Positions 1-14,100 are shown, counted from the first letter of the stretch. The stretch: 64,000 nt of DNA from Pseudorasbora parva (GCF_024679245.1 NC_090172.1:41028776-41092775), one strand, 5' to 3'. Made by a program: numbers and translations. Notes: a model not told the origin generated them from the letters alone.

Positions 1-186
1 CGTAGGAGGGCAGAGCCAGGCTAGTTGTTTGGCATCAATAAAATACATATTGTTTTGTTTTCTAAAGATAAAAGATAAAATAAGAGCATTAAAATAGAAG
101 AAACTTTAAATATAGCGGAAAATTAGATTAAAATAAGAGTTTTTTTCTCCTTGGTTTTGCATTCAAAACCAGAAGCGAAGTTTCTA

Positions 187-305
187 CACTGTAAAAAATT
201 TGTGGTGTTTTTTGTTGGTTTAACTTAAAAAAGTAAGTAACCTGGTTGCCTTAAAATTTTGAGTTTATTGAAATTAAAAATTTGAGTTGATACAATGAAG
301 GAAAT
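187..305. mobile_element. CACTGTAAAAA-type MITE fragment
   Basis: The left end CACTGTAAAAAATTTG is preceded by TA (185-186). This is the same terminus type as the TA-flanked elements at 5103-5369 and 27804-29212. The right terminus is not recognisable, so the end given is approximate. Confidence 0.4.
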
Positions 306-2029
306 TAGTTTAATAAATAGAAACTCTATTTCTTTCTTCTAGAAAATAGAAGCAAACCATACCACAGACTTACAATAAGCTATACTCAGACCACTGCTTG
401 AAATGGTCTCCGTTTGGATGCCTTTTAATTTTGTTTTAAGCATTTAGGTAGCTGGTGATATGGCAAAATTTCGATTTCAAGTTTTTTAATGTTTAACTAG
501 TCAACTTAGAAACGTAACTATATGATTGAGGTAACGTTCGCTTTATTAACCATCTGCTCACAAATAAAAGTTATATTCCAAGTGCAAACACTTGAAATGA
601 TCAACATGGTGTAAATGTAAAACAAATGACTTGAAATTTGTTAAATATCTTTGCAGAAAATATGCAGGCCAATATTGGTAACTCTATCCTATATACTCAG
701 AAATAATAATAATAAAAAATAACAAAAAAGTTAAACATTTCTTAGCCAAAAAGCAATAGCAATTAATAGACCCTTTTCACAGACACTATGTTTTCATCCA
801 AAGCTGCAAATGTAACGTATTTATAAGCAAAATTGCAATATCGCATAAAACATTTAATAGCGAATAAAGCACAGTTTCCATCGAGTGAGTCCAAGAGAAC
901 ATAATCATCACTTCCTGATAACTTAAACTACCGCTAAAAAGATCACACAAAAAAACATATATAATAATTATCATGTATATAATAAATGTTTTGCGTCTCC
1001 GAGAAATTTGTTAGTCTCAATAAACTTTTTTTTATGAGCATTGAGGAATTTATTCAATAAATGCATTTCCATCATAGTTTATTCACATGTTTTGTATCGA
1101 ATAGAAAAATCGATCCAGCTCAAATAAGTGCATACATTTTTTATGTATTTTATGTATATTTTACTTTACAAACGAGGGTCAGTAATAAGCAAGCTGCTCC
1201 TAAAAAAAGGATGGGTATCAATATATTTGTGTTCCTGCTGCACCTCCAGACGAAGTGAGTGTAACGTTTTATTAACCTTTATATTAATCTTTGCAAATCG
1301 CTTGCACGCTTCACACTGAATGCGGCTAAAGTTTACAAGGTAACTTCCATTACGGCATGGTATAACATTCTCAATATAATTCATAATCCCATGTTTATAA
1401 TGAACAATGCATTATGGTTATTGGGTTATTACAAACCGTGTAGTAACACTAAGCTTACTTTTAGTAGATTTATAACAGTGTCTGTTACTTATTAAGATGT
1501 AAAGAAAAGAACAGTAGTTATTACACTGCATAGATAATGTCACACATCACTGACAAGCCAACTGACAAGCCAAAAAAGTTTTTCATGCCTTTTAGCTGTA
1601 ACATCAATCTGTCAATGAACTACATCAGTAAACACATTGCACTCGTATCTCACTACACTAACGTTTTCCTGCCAGCACATACAAAAGTAGATCAAAGTGA
1701 CATTAAGTTAACCAACCATTAAAACATTTCGTGTTCAAGCCTTAATTGCCGAGCCTTTAATTGTCAAACTTTGTCGTAAAATGTGTACGAATTTCCGTGA
1801 GATTGGGTTGGGTGAGCAGCAAAGCTCATTATCATTTAAAGTCGCACTGAAATGGCTTGCTGAAATCAGAGCTGTTTTTGACCAGGTAAAATTTGTGTTC
1901 TTACAATACTAATGATAATTTTTAATTAAAGTATATAACAAAGTTTTCATTTAGACACTAAAGTTATCTAATCATTATAATAACTTTTTTTTTAACAAAA
2001 ATGGGATTATTTGACCCCTTTAAAGTCAC
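306..2029. other. AT-rich DNA without recognised features
   Basis: I see no gene, RNA gene or clear repeat in this 1.7-kb stretch. Short open frames here have no recognisable motif and no splice context. Confidence 0.5.
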
Positions 2030-2300
2030 TCTTTAAATGAGATGACAAGTGTTTGTATTGTGTTCACACTTTCCTCCATTGTGTTTGCTTTTGTCAGTTC
2101 TGGGGGGTTTCTCATGCGCTGAGCTAAGCTGAACAGCCAATCAGAGTGATCCCTCTATCCAACAAACTCTACCGCCGATTCATCAGACTAGAACCAATAG
2201 CGCATAACCCGTCAAAACGACACAGGCCGATGACCGATGCTTAAAAATGGTCTGACATCTCCCGATGGCCGACCATCGGATTGGTGTGCCCAGGGCTTCA
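2030..2300 (-). mobile_element. Probable 5' part of a DNA transposon (CCAAT-bearing repeat)
   Basis: This block is more GC-rich than its surroundings. On the minus strand it reads as a CCAAT-containing promoter-like segment, then an ATG opening a short frame (MEESVNTIQT...) that stops after 17 codons. The segment 'gatggccgaccatcggattg' and its partial inverse repeat nearby resemble a cyprinid repeat I have seen, but I cannot name it. Confidence 0.3.
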
Positions 2301-3068
2301 ATTGACTGTTCCTTACAGCCAACTTCTCTGCAACAAACTGAAGGCTTGCAAGCAGACCGATCTCAAAAACCAGGACTTTCTTTTAGGCAGGCTCATTTTG
2401 AGAAGAATCCATTTAAACTTCAAATGCTGGCTAAATGTGCTTTTCAAGAACTCTCCTATAAGTTTCACTGAAGAATGCCTGATAAATAGTGGTTCTCTTG
2501 ACCTCAAAGCACTCCATCAGCCAGAAGAGCCAAAGCAGCACAAAGAACGCTTAAAAAAAAGAGCCATTATGCATACAGAGAGATGGGCAAATAAAAGCAG
2601 ACGATTGAGCAGTACACTTTCAAGGGATTTTTCAGACAGCCCCCATGAAGCACAGTAAAAAAGCATTACTTCCCCCTATGGAAAAAGTGTGTTTTTAATT
2701 GCCAAACTTTATAAATAGAAGTTTAGAAACAAGGACATATGAAAGCATTATCATAAGATGGTATTTTTGCAGACACTGGCAGACTCCGGAAATAATAAAT
2801 AGCTTTTTGCTATATAAAATGTGTCCTTATGTCTATTCAATGCACTAATATCTTGGATAATGTCAGGACAACGCTATCAGTTTATGGTTAAATAGAGGTT
2901 GAATAATTTGCCTGTTAAACTATTATGTACAATGGAAAGGATTTTCAAAAAATATATAATAAAATAAAAAAATAAAAAACATTGAAAATGACTAAAAATG
3001 AACCGGTTCAAGATTATGTTTGTGAAATGATCTAAACAGTGCGTGGAGCTACTTAATCTACGTTCTGC
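2301..3068. other. Sequence without recognised features
   Basis: A 125-codon open frame spans much of 2281-2658, but it has no recognisable domain, no upstream promoter evidence and overlaps repeat-like DNA. I therefore annotate no gene here. Confidence 0.45.
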
Positions 3069-3614
3069 ATCCCTACTAGGGATGTAAATATATTAAGTGA
3101 TGATTGATTCATTGTCGATAAGACATTTAATCTGTAAAACGTATTGATCATTGATTAATCAGGTTCATGTGCCTGCTCAACCGCGAAACACAGGAGGAAA
3201 AATGAAGCGAGCCTATTATGTTTAGGACCATTTTACAGCTGGAGTTACAGCATCATGACTAAGTTTGCGTGTGCATTTACAGTCTTTGGTTTTGTGCAAA
3301 TGTTGGTTAAGAATTAAAGTGGTAAAGCTCGCTGATGATCATCTTTGCTTCAGCACTTATGCAGCACTTAACAGCAATGCACAACTTATAATAACTACGA
3401 TCAGGACTGTCATATTACATTAATGAGAACACTATTGTAATAAAACATTGTGATTGTAAATTATTTTTGTTTAGTTGCCTGTTTCAGTGCTTTGTTCCAG
3501 GAAGAGTGTGTGCACAACACAAGTCATGAATCCTGACTCGCACGTGACTAAGTTCAAGTTCACTTGTATATTTGCGTCATTTTGTCCAGATATTACGTTT
3601 ATTTTGTGTGTGTG

Positions 3615-4178
<564 letters not shown>

Positions 4179-5102
4179 TTAACCCTTTCCCCGCCAGTGT
4201 TTTTAAAAAAAGTTGCCAGCCACCGCCAGGGTTATTGACAATTTTCACAAAAATGTAATAGCCCATAGAATATTTTGTTTAATGAATATCTGAGCATGCA
4301 ATATATCAAAATAAAGAGCCGGCCCTCTTCTTTAAAAAAAAAAAAAAAAATTCTTCATGCATTCCTTTTTCATCAACACTTGAATATGGGTAGGTTTCAT
4401 AAAAAAAGCAAAATTTTGAACAAAAAGCTGAGAAAATCACATTTTTGTAAAAGACTGTTTCCAGATCAGATTCAGAGCGACGATCAAACGCAGATGGAGG
4501 AGATTGAGTCCATCAACACCCCTAATGCTTGCACAGTCATGAAGCTCGTCCTGGGTCCACATTTCATTCAGTAACATTAGGCAGTTTTGATTCATATGCT
4601 GTTTATTGACGATGATCACGTTATTTTTCATATGCATATGATTACATGCAATCGTTCGTTTCACTGCGTCTAATGGGTCCTGCACACTGTGCGATTTTTC
4701 AAAAGCCTTTGCGAATGTCCCTTGTCAGACTGTACGAACATGATCCCCGATGTAAGCCGTGTCACACTGTAAGATCTCAGTTGTCAGACTGCACGATAGT
4801 TAAGGCGCGCTAAAAACGGACGCGCGCAAGAAATCTCACCCGGAGCTTTATCATCAATGAATGACGGGTTCAGTGACGGTGAGCTGCATTACGCGCGGGA
4901 CTGAAATGCTGGCTACAAATAAATCTCTAGCTCTCGTTTTGGTCATAGTTTGTCTTGAAAAACGGATATATTTGACTGTCGTCGTAGGAGAAGTCACACT
5001 GCAGGATTGTGTGCCAAATCTTCTGACACTGCCAGAATTTCGTCTGAGGTAAAATTTGATCGCAGCGCTCATTAATCGGCTGCCGGTGAACATGTCAAAC
5101 TA

Positions 5103-5369
5103 CACTCTAAAAAAATGCTGGGTTAAAAACAACCCAAGTTGGGTTGAAAATGCACCGACCCAACAATTGAGTTGTTTTAACCCAATGGTTGAGTTGTTTT
5201 AAACCAGTGGTTGAGTTGTTTCAACCCAGTGGTTGGGTTAAATGTTGCTTAAGACAACCCAATTGCTGGGTAAGAACAACTCAACCATTGGGTTAAAACA
5301 ACCCAATTGTTGGGTCGGTGCATTTTCAACCCAACTTGGGTTGTTTTTAACCCAGCATTTTTTAAAGTG
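5103..5369. mobile_element. Palindromic MITE with TA target duplication
   Basis: This 267-bp element is flanked by TA (5101-5102 and 5370-5371). It starts CACTCTAAAAAAATGCTGGG and ends with the near-inverse, and the outer 70 bp of each side are almost perfectly complementary. The centre consists of repeated 'caacccaattg/ggttgggtt' words. It has no coding capacity. The terminus is shared with the 1.4-kb element at 27804-29212. Confidence 0.8.
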
Positions 5370-6429
5370 TAACGACCAAAGACGTCAGATTTTAGCCTAG
5401 GGTCTGAGGAATCTTTTAGGATTTCCTAAATTTGTCTCCGACGGCCAAATTGTGGGCAAAATCGCACAGTGTGCACCTGGCTTTACTCGCGTGTGTTTTG
5501 ATTAGGAGATTCAGTACTCACATTCAGAAGATGCGCAATAGCAACTCCTAGCATCCGACAGTGAAAACAAGGAAACCAGAAAAATTCCGTTATTGGCCTG
5601 GAAGCGTTGTCTCACAAATAACGGAAATTTCCGTGTTTGGCGGGGAAAGAGTTAATACATGTTTGGTATTTGCGTTATCTTGGATTGGTTTAAAATTCTA
5701 ACGTGATTACATATTACATAGTGTTCACCAAAACCACGTGTTGTATTGATTTACCATCTAACGAAGTTATCATAGTTGGTTAAATGAAGTCGGTGTGCCA
5801 ACTACAGTCCTTTTGGGTAAAGTGTAGGTTGACAAAGAACATGCAAAATGGCCATAATTACATTACCATTTTTGATAGAATAATTGTGATTAATAATCGT
5901 GATTATAAATGAGCAAAATAATTGTGATTATCAGTTCAACCATTATCATGCAGCCCTAATACGGTTCTTTGAAATAAATAACGTGCTAGCAAAGAGCTTG
6001 TTTCCAAATGTTAATTCAGCACTTCAGCACACACTGCTCAAATTGCACTACTAATAATAACTATGATTGGACTGTTGCTATTACATAACATTAATGAGAA
6101 TACTATTTTAATAAATGGGTGTGGATTCAATGGGTTTAGTTGCCGAAGCATGCTGTTTCAGGATAACAGATTGGTTATATTTGAAATAAATAATTTAATT
6201 AAATGATCAATCATATAGCCCTTTATTTATATTAAACCCTTCTCATTCATTTGATGAGGAACATGGTCTTTTGTGCAGCATTTGCACACCCTGCCATGCT
6301 GTTGACTATATGCCACTGCCATAGACATATTTCAGTATTAAGGCTTAACGATAAATCAATTAATTGATTGTTAATTTAAATGACGATCGATCATGGAAAT
6401 TTGTGTAAATTGACATCCTTAATCTTTAC

Positions 6430-8759
6430 AATAACACTATCAAAGCTATAGACTTCAAAGCTCCGTCCAGTACTCTTAATTGCCATAGTCTGTTAATTAG
6501 GCTAGAACTATAAAAGGACACATAAGTATCAACCAGAGGATAGATAATAAGAAGGAAGGGAGTTCCTTACTACTATCACTGGGGATTTAAAGAATTGATC
6601 TTTCTAAAGCTGCTTTCAGAAAACATGTATTGTGAAAGGTGCCATAAAATTGAACTGACAATGCCCAACGATGCCTGGGAAGAACTGTCCTTTTTAAAAA
6701 ACACAGCCTATTCAGTCAAAACAGGCCAACATCAAAATTGCATTACAGATTTGTGAAACTTTCTTTATATTAGCTGAAATCAAAGAGTTCATGCTTGTCA
6801 TGAGACACCGAAGCTCTCAAGTGACAAGCCTTTGATGGATTTTAAGAAGCTTCAAGATAATCACCAGCACAATATTTGCAGAAGATCAAGGCAAAGCTCT
6901 ACCGTTGCACCTTGTCTTTCACAGACATTCACATTCTTATTCTCTTCACACCTGAAAACCATTAAGAGGCGACATGGCGTGAAAGTAGATCCTTGTAGGA
7001 GGTCCGAGAGCAACATATCTTGAAAAATCTTCTGAAAATTGGAAAACTAAAAGGGAAAAAGTACAACGTTTTCTATTGAAAAAAAACCCCTCAAATCTGC
7101 AGGACTCTTTTAAGTGATACATTTTGGTTTCAAAATATAACATTTTTACAAAAACAACAGCTGTGCAGAAGTGTGACAGCAACTCAAAGATCGACTCAAC
7201 TGTCAGTGATGCCTTGTCTAGCTCGATCAGGCATACGCTACTGAAAACTCACAAGGGCTAAAGAGAGTGAAAAATCTGGAACTTGGGAAGGGTCCAGCCC
7301 CTTGCATCTGATCTCAGCTGGGCGGTGGAGCAGAGCAGGTGGGGTGTGACATGTCCAACAGTCATGTCAATAGCTTGACAGCTTATTGGACAGCAGGAAA
7401 CATAGCAGGCCAACGTGAGCTCCTCAATCAAAACCCAGTGTGTGCAGTCTGATCGCTTCCATAACTCTGACAACGTCACAAAGCTGGCACGCACTTATAA
7501 AGTCTGGCTTGTGGCTAATTCGCCAAATAATAACTGCTAGACTAGACCCCCAGACACCACCTCCTCTTGCTTTGTTCGTTCGGCAGCTAAAACAATAGAT
7601 AAGCAAAAGAACAACACCAGCTGTATTGTTAGTAAAATACTGTTTTTCTTGATGCCGAGTAGACAGGGCCCAAATTCTTTGTTGCATGGCTGGTGGGATT
7701 TGGACTACTAAGAGGTTGGACAGCCAGGCATTACTGAAATATGAATGGGTGCGCTTGTGAAGCGAACTGGGCTGGAGGTGCCCCGGGTGACACAGCAGTG
7801 GCTCAACTGCCAGGATAAACAAAACCCCTCGATGATCCCCATGGACCAAGAATGACACTTACTTATGTACTGTAGCACAGCAGATGAGAGGTCTACAATC
7901 CCTCAGCGAGTTCAGCTCATAGCACACAAACTTTTTGTTATTCTTTTTTTAGGTTAAAAAGCAGAAAATCAAAAGAAAAACTTGCGGAACATGTTTATTT
8001 TAAAATAAACACTAAGGGAAAAAAATGACTTTTTCAACACTTGAGCAGCAATTTAGTCAGGAATCTAACAACCAATTTGTGGTCTACAGAAGACAGCATT
8101 TCAAAGAGAAGCAAACCAGACCTGGAAAAAAACAAGGCAGCCCGCACTAAAACAGCTTCATTAAAGGCCTCTGACATACCCATCTTAAAAGACTTTTAAA
8201 AGCAGACCTTAGAGTATAAAATGAATGTAATTTACCAAACAGGCAGACATTATCCAACAGTGACTGCAAACTATGCACACTGGCTGAGTGGCTGTAGAGA
8301 AAAAAGACTGGAAGACAGCCCAAGATGCACCAAACAAGCAGAAATGCTAAGATCAAGGTTTGTCAATGGATATTTGAAAAGGGGATTTGAAAGTGCTAGG
8401 CAAAAAGAAGATTATTTTTCTTGCTGACCAGTGTAAGAGAAGAAATGAAACCCAGTTCCCCCAGTGACTGACAAGTGAGCAAGTTCAATTAAGCAACAAC
8501 GTTGTTCTGTATACATTCCACATTGTGTCTAAGCTCACAATGACAAGGCCGACCGATTAATGCATGCCTGATGAAACCAAACTACAGACCCATTATTGAT
8601 CTCATATTTCAAATTTGCAAAAATAAAAATAAATAAACATAAAGGATTTCGGTCCGACTGTAGGCTGAAATAGACTAAATGACTTTTTTTACATTGACTT
8701 AGTGTGAAATAGAACACACTAAACATCATACACTTGCAGACTTTGTAAATTGTTCAAGA
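6430..8759. other. Intergenic DNA without recognised genes
   Basis: A slightly GC-richer stretch at 7190-7860 contains open frames on the minus strand of up to 144 codons, but these show no domain, splice pattern or codon bias that I recognise. It could include conserved non-coding sequence. I see no transposon ends. Confidence 0.4.
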
Positions 8760-9080
8760 GAAACCGGCATCATACACTAAATTTTCCGCCTCACTACTAT
8801 GGGGAGCAGAGCTTTCAGCCGCTCTGCTCCCCGACTTTGGAATTCACTACCACTGCAATTCAGAAACATCGATTCATTCTCTCACTTCAAATCACACCTC
8901 AAAACATATCTGTTTAAAATTGCCTATTCTACTTAATTGTCACATGTTTTTCAGTTACTCTTTCTTATCTACTTATTTATATTTTATTTTTATCTTACTG
9001 TTTTTTAAATGTATTATTGTATCTTCGTACGGTGTACTTGAGTGCCGAGAAAGGCGCCTCTAAATAAAAATGTATTATTA
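8760..9080 (+). mobile_element. LINE 3' end: reverse-transcriptase C-terminus and 3' tail
   Basis: The reading frame 8799-8936 encodes 45 residues including SAPRLWNSLP and FKSHLKTYLF, the typical C-terminal end of fish L2/CR1/Rex1-type LINE polymerase proteins, followed by TAA. The downstream 3' tail ends with 'gaaaggcgcctctaaataaaa' and an ATT-rich terminus, as LINE tails of this group do. The rest of the element is missing, a normal result of 5' truncation. It is not functional. Confidence 0.8.
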
Positions 9081-10274
9081 AATGACTGAGGATCACACGG
9101 ATTTTCCAAATGTAGAACTTTCAAGAAACCTATGCTTGGACAAGATGCATGCGAACGAAAACAATGTGTTCTAAAACTGTATTGAAATATTAAACATATT
9201 CGATATCGTCCAACTGGATGGAAACCTGTCTGTGCTAGAGGTCTTCATGGGTCCAAAAATTTGTACCCGAAGAGACCCGCAATGTTCCATACAGAACCGA
9301 CCCGGACCTGTCTACAGTTTCAAATGCTGGACCCGGAACCGTGCAGATCAGAGAAATGCCAAAAATATAGTACCCGCCCTGGAACCGACATAGACCCGTC
9401 TATTATTTGATAGCTGGAACCGAACCTGGTGAGACAACACAGACCCGACTATCTCATATTCCACTATAAACTGCTTTTAACAAGTCAATAAACAAGCTGC
9501 GAAAAATAACTTTGTCTCAGCCTACCTAACATTATAGCCGTCATCTTCCTTCCTTTTACTTGACTGTGTATTACAATATTTCTCTTGTTGTTCCAAGCAT
9601 GCTTGATTCACTCGTCATTTCAGCTGTAAAATAAGGGGCGTGCCAAAAATTCGATTCACAGAAGAATCTAGATTCTCATTTGCAACAATTCCGAATCGAT
9701 CTGAAATGTCCAAGAATCATTTAATAAATTAATAAAATCAGCTGGCTGTTTGCCTGCATTTTGTAACTAGCCTATACGCAACGTAGAGTCCTGCAACGGC
9801 ATAAAAGTGGCTAAAACTAGTGGATTCCACTGGATTGTGATATTTATAAAAATCACGGGCAGGGATGAGGGCGGATAATTAACTCTGTGCGGGTGGGTAG
9901 TAGTGTGGATGAAAAATATGTGCAATATTTCTGTGGCGAGGTGCATGTGCGAGAGAGCGAGCGAGACTGGGGCGTGATTGTAAATGAGCGTCATCTGCGA
10001 GCCACTCTGGTCTCGAGTCCTCTGAGAGAGCTTGAGGCATATAAGGACGAGAGATCACTAGACCTGGATATGGCGTTGAGTTGTGTTTACGTATTATTAT
10101 GCGTGTGCACGCATAGACATAACATACGTAGACGCCTCATGACGTGCTGGAGCATGATCATATGGAGCACGCCTCATGACGTGCTGGAGCGTGACCCAAC
10201 CGCCATATTAGTTGGGTCTCTCCACTCAACGCTAGCATTCAGAGTCAATCGGAGTCAACAGAGAGCGAGCAATT

Positions 10275-10350
10275 ATGCCCGTATTTTGTGCAGCTTACGG
10301 TTGCAATAACGCAATATTGATACCAGATCACATGGGATTACATTTCACAA
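10275..10350 (+). pseudogene. Orphan THAP zinc-finger first exon
   Basis: An ATG opens MPVFCAAYGCNN, the signature start of THAP domains (Met-Pro, Cys-x4-Cys, Asn). It continues to LHFT and runs into a splice donor GTAAGA at 10351. THAP genes are usually split at this point, after the 'FH(K/R)' position. The expected next exon (FP-K/R-D, then the Cys-x2-His pair) is not visible in the following sequence. It lies inside the 9236-11154 element, downstream of a promoter-like block with the direct repeat CGCCTCATGACGTGCTGGAG. It may be a remnant of a P-type transposase, of a host THAP gene captured by a transposon, or the first exon of an intact but distant gene. Confidence 0.55.
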
Positions 10351-10556
10351 GTAAGATTGAAAGATTGAAGATGCAATAATTTAGGTTATTTTACAATTTA
10401 CACATTTTTTTTCAATGTCCCAGTTGCAAGCCTGACAGGGTAATGTAAGATGCTGGAATGACCTGGAATTATAACATTTACTTTAGGCCTTTAAAAAAAA
10501 TAATTCTGAGCTGATACAGCATATATAAGAGCTTGTATGTATATGTGTCACAGAAG

Positions 10557-10560
<4 letters not shown>

Positions 10561-10650
<90 letters not shown>
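10561..10650. repeat. (GT)n microsatellite, 90 bp
   Basis: Pure GT tract within the 9236-11154 transposon, downstream of the THAP exon. Confidence 0.97.
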
Positions 10651-10651
<1 letters not shown>

Positions 10652-11162
10652 CGGGTTGCCATAGAAACATGACACAAGCTTGAGACTGCACTCGCGCGTT
10701 AGCTGGAGCAACCTGAAATATGAGCATTTTTTACGCTATTTAAAGTGTGACGGTTCACCTGAGGTCTCGTTGCTGATTTGAAATATATTGTTGACATTAT
10801 TACCATGTGCTTGCATTAAACCTGCCCGCTTTCTAAACGGCTGAGAGAGTGCAAGCGAAAGAGAGCTTGTGATTTTTTTATATTTCTAAACCTTATTTCC
10901 CGGCTCACACTTTTCTTATCCTAATTTAGCAATTTGCAAGTTCCACAAAACACACAAGCCGTGCTGACTATCACGGCCAGGTGTTCTCTTAGTTCTATCG
11001 ACGTATTACATAGACTACAACGTTAAACAGACCCGGGACCCGAAGTAATAGATTGGGACCCGACCAACCATTTCAAATATAGACTCGAACCTGTACGGGG
11101 GTCCTGGGTCGGATCCCCAGTCCACGGGTCTCGGGTGCCCCGAGAAGACCTCTAGTCTGTGC

Positions 11163-14100
11163 CCATAAAACTCTATGCTATTTTCTGTGAAATCTGGTAC
11201 TGGACTGCCATAAATCTGCAGACTGGCTCTAACTTTCAGCAAATAGTGGCAACTTGTCCAGACTATAAGAATCTGAGCAAAAGTTGTGTACTGTTCCAGC
11301 CTTATATCGTTTGAATCTCAAAAAGACAAATTACTTTAGTCTGACAGAAATTTAACTTTTAAAGTCTTAACACAGTACAAACTGGTGCACAAGTTATCTC
11401 ACTATGTACACACACAACCACACACAATCTGTAGCAAATGAAAAAGCTATTAAGTGAATTCATCTTTTAAAAAGAGCAGCCCCTATTTCAAAATACACAA
11501 ACTGTGTAAAAAAAATTATGAAACACAGTAAACAGACAGAAGAACATGAACAATGCTGAAGTACAACCTTCTATTCCTCAAATGAAAAAAAAGTCAATTT
11601 CAAAGCCAGCGACACAGTTAGCATATTGGTTACACAAGAAAGCCATAAACCTTTTTTGTCTTCTGGTGTTATTGATCTCGGATGCCCGAAATCCATTAGC
11701 GCACTTTATATACACAGTGTTTTCTGTCCCAGACAGTTCGGTAGAGCAAGTTTTCGCTCGAGTTTCCTTTAAACCTTCCTGTGTGGGGGGAGAGAGCAGC
11801 AGCGGTGGATTAGCGATGCTGGCTGAAGGCCTGTGCCAGCACTACTCCTTGGCCAGCTCTCCAGTCATCAAGAGCATCCGAGTGATCCAAATTACGAGTG
11901 GCCCCTGTGTCCAAGGGCTCAGGAAGTGTCCAGCCAAGGGCCAAGTGAGACCGACTTCCCACATTTGACTGTTATTAGTCCCCACAGGAGGCCTTGGCCA
12001 TGTGCTTACAACAGTATCACAGAGAACCATCCATTACAACAGACTCTGTCAGCTCAAGTATGGCACACAATGCCTTCCAAATCAACATATACTACTTCTT
12101 TTATAACAGGTGAATAGTCTTTTCATGTTGAGACCTGAATACTACTAATAGTAGTGAATAGTAGCCTGAAAGCATTCTCTGCAGTGACTTTATGTAGACA
12201 CTTCCCCACATGATGACTATGACAGTGCTTTATTGTTAAGAACAGCTGAAGGTCTTCTACCTCCACCCACATAACAATGCAGCCACAGAAGCTGAACACC
12301 AACAAACTCTCAGCGGCTTTTCGAAAACCAGGACTCATAATGAGTTCGAGCTCTTGCCAATTTACTTGTCCTCTTTTCTTACTACACTCTTTTGTGCTCC
12401 AAATTTCCCCCTTGGCCAAAATCAAGTAGAATTCCCCCATGCACCTTCCGCTATAATTAGTGTGACAAAATATCATATACCTCTTAATCAAACTGAGCTA
12501 TGGGGTTTGAAGTAATCCCGTTAAGTTGTGATAAAAGGTCGATAAAAAGACAAGTAAGGCAATAGAACACGAAAACTGAAGGTGGTGTTTTGTTATCAGA
12601 GTTATCAGATGTGTTATGCTTTTGTGAGTCAATGGATTTAGATTGTTTTAATTCATTTCTTTAAAGTGCAAATGAGATGAAACCGCAAGTGATAAAGCCG
12701 ATCAGAGACAGCGGAACGTGACAGAGCCATTGAGAATTGCTCGCCTCACTTACAGGGCAGATAGTTAATGGGTATAAAAGGCACATTATCAAAGTCAGGA
12801 CTCAGAGACAATCTGCCTCCCTATTAGTGTTGCATTAATCTAAATAAAAACAAAATCGTGATATGACTTAGTGCTTTTTTCTCAGAGCGACTCCATTTTT
12901 GAATCAGCTCTGAGTTTGCGTTGCTTTAATGTGCAATTGGAACACAACTTGCTCCAATCTCTTTTGCCATATTGTGCAGCCCTGCAAGCAAACACAGCAA
13001 ACCTCAAGCTTGTTTTATTATTATTCTAGAGAAACATTTTAAAGTTCTTTGAAAAACCCATTACCAATTAACCACCCCAACGTTTTACATCACATACTTG
13101 TGAAACGAAGACTTTACCTACCTTTTACTGCCCCATTGACACCCAAGTGGTGACTACAGACTTGAAGAAGAGCAGCACAGAATATCTATTAATTTCTTTC
13201 TGGTGACAGCAGAGCTGGCACAACATAGAACTTTAAAAAAAATGTTCCACAAATCTTGCCTCAGTGGTGTTTTTTTTCTACAAGTGAAGCTATCAGATGG
13301 ACAGTTTGCCAATTTCACACAGCTCAAAAATGATGACTCCGCTCTGTCCAGTTTGAACATCTGATCCCTGAAACTATAACCGACTCATGTAGCCATTTCA
13401 GATAGCACTTAGCAAATGTAAAGCCCATACCACAGCCAATTTGTTACTGGTCCCGGTGTCTGCCATGCACAAATGATAGTGTTAGACCAGCGTGCATACT
13501 CAAAATTGGGTGCTGCTATTTAAGTGGCAATCTGAAATGATAAACATTCATAACATTCTTGCTTTTGCTATAAAAGTCCTTCACTACAACATCTAACTCC
13601 TCACCTGATTTCTTTTGCACTTAATGGACCATTTTCAGATTGAAACACTTAAGAACTACAGGACAGTTAATTCTAAACTTAAATAGATTTACAATGAAGA
13701 CCATACCAAATATTAATATTTCAATTTCACCCAACAACAACAAAATAAATAAATAAATAAATCACATAAAATCACTATTGCATATCCTTGGAAGGAAATT
13801 ATACAGAGAGATGGATTATGCCCATGAGAAGAGAGGAAGATGCCAAATTTACAGTCATTCCTTCAGCAGCTGTTTTACAAACCACACTGCAGCAGTGCTT
13901 AATGCCAGAGTAATAGAACACAAAGTATTTGACTTTTTTTGTGACAATATTTTTTTAAGTTGGCAGATTTTGGAAATGCATTAAATTAAAGTATAAATAT
14001 AGTGTATGTATTATATATATACGATTTTATTGTATTTATAATGCACTTTTCATTCCGGACATATATATTTATATGTACGCACACAATTGAGCAGTTACAG

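Larger units (their letters stand above)
9236..11154 (+). mobile_element. 1.9-kb DNA transposon with exact 8-bp target duplication (hAT- or P-like)
   Basis: The element starts and ends with the inverse 11-mers TAGAGGTCTTC and GAAGACCTCTA. It is bracketed by identical 8-mers GTCTGTGC at 9228-9235 and 11155-11162. Both ends are studded with ACCCG/ACCCGG repeats for about 200 bp, a subterminal-repeat pattern. The interior carries a THAP-domain first exon (10275-10350), a 21-bp direct repeat just upstream, and a long (GT)n. An 8-bp duplication fits hAT elements (the termini also fit the YARNG hAT rule) and P elements, which encode THAP transposases. No full transposase remains. Confidence 0.8.

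Noticed and set aside
2281..2658. 125-codon open frame
   Set aside because: No domain, no splice or promoter evidence, and it overlaps repeat-like DNA.
7424..7858. 144-codon minus-strand open frame
   Set aside because: Low-complexity-free but with no recognisable motif, no conserved-protein look and no start context; probably chance.
9887..10309. 140-codon + frame overlapping the THAP start
   Set aside because: It reads the promoter-like block and THAP exon in the wrong frame; the THAP frame is the one with a family signature.
12825..12984. Small hAT-like remnant (TAGTGTTGC ... GCAGCCCTG)
   Set aside because: Only one end resembles a hAT terminus and the flanking 8-mers do not match.
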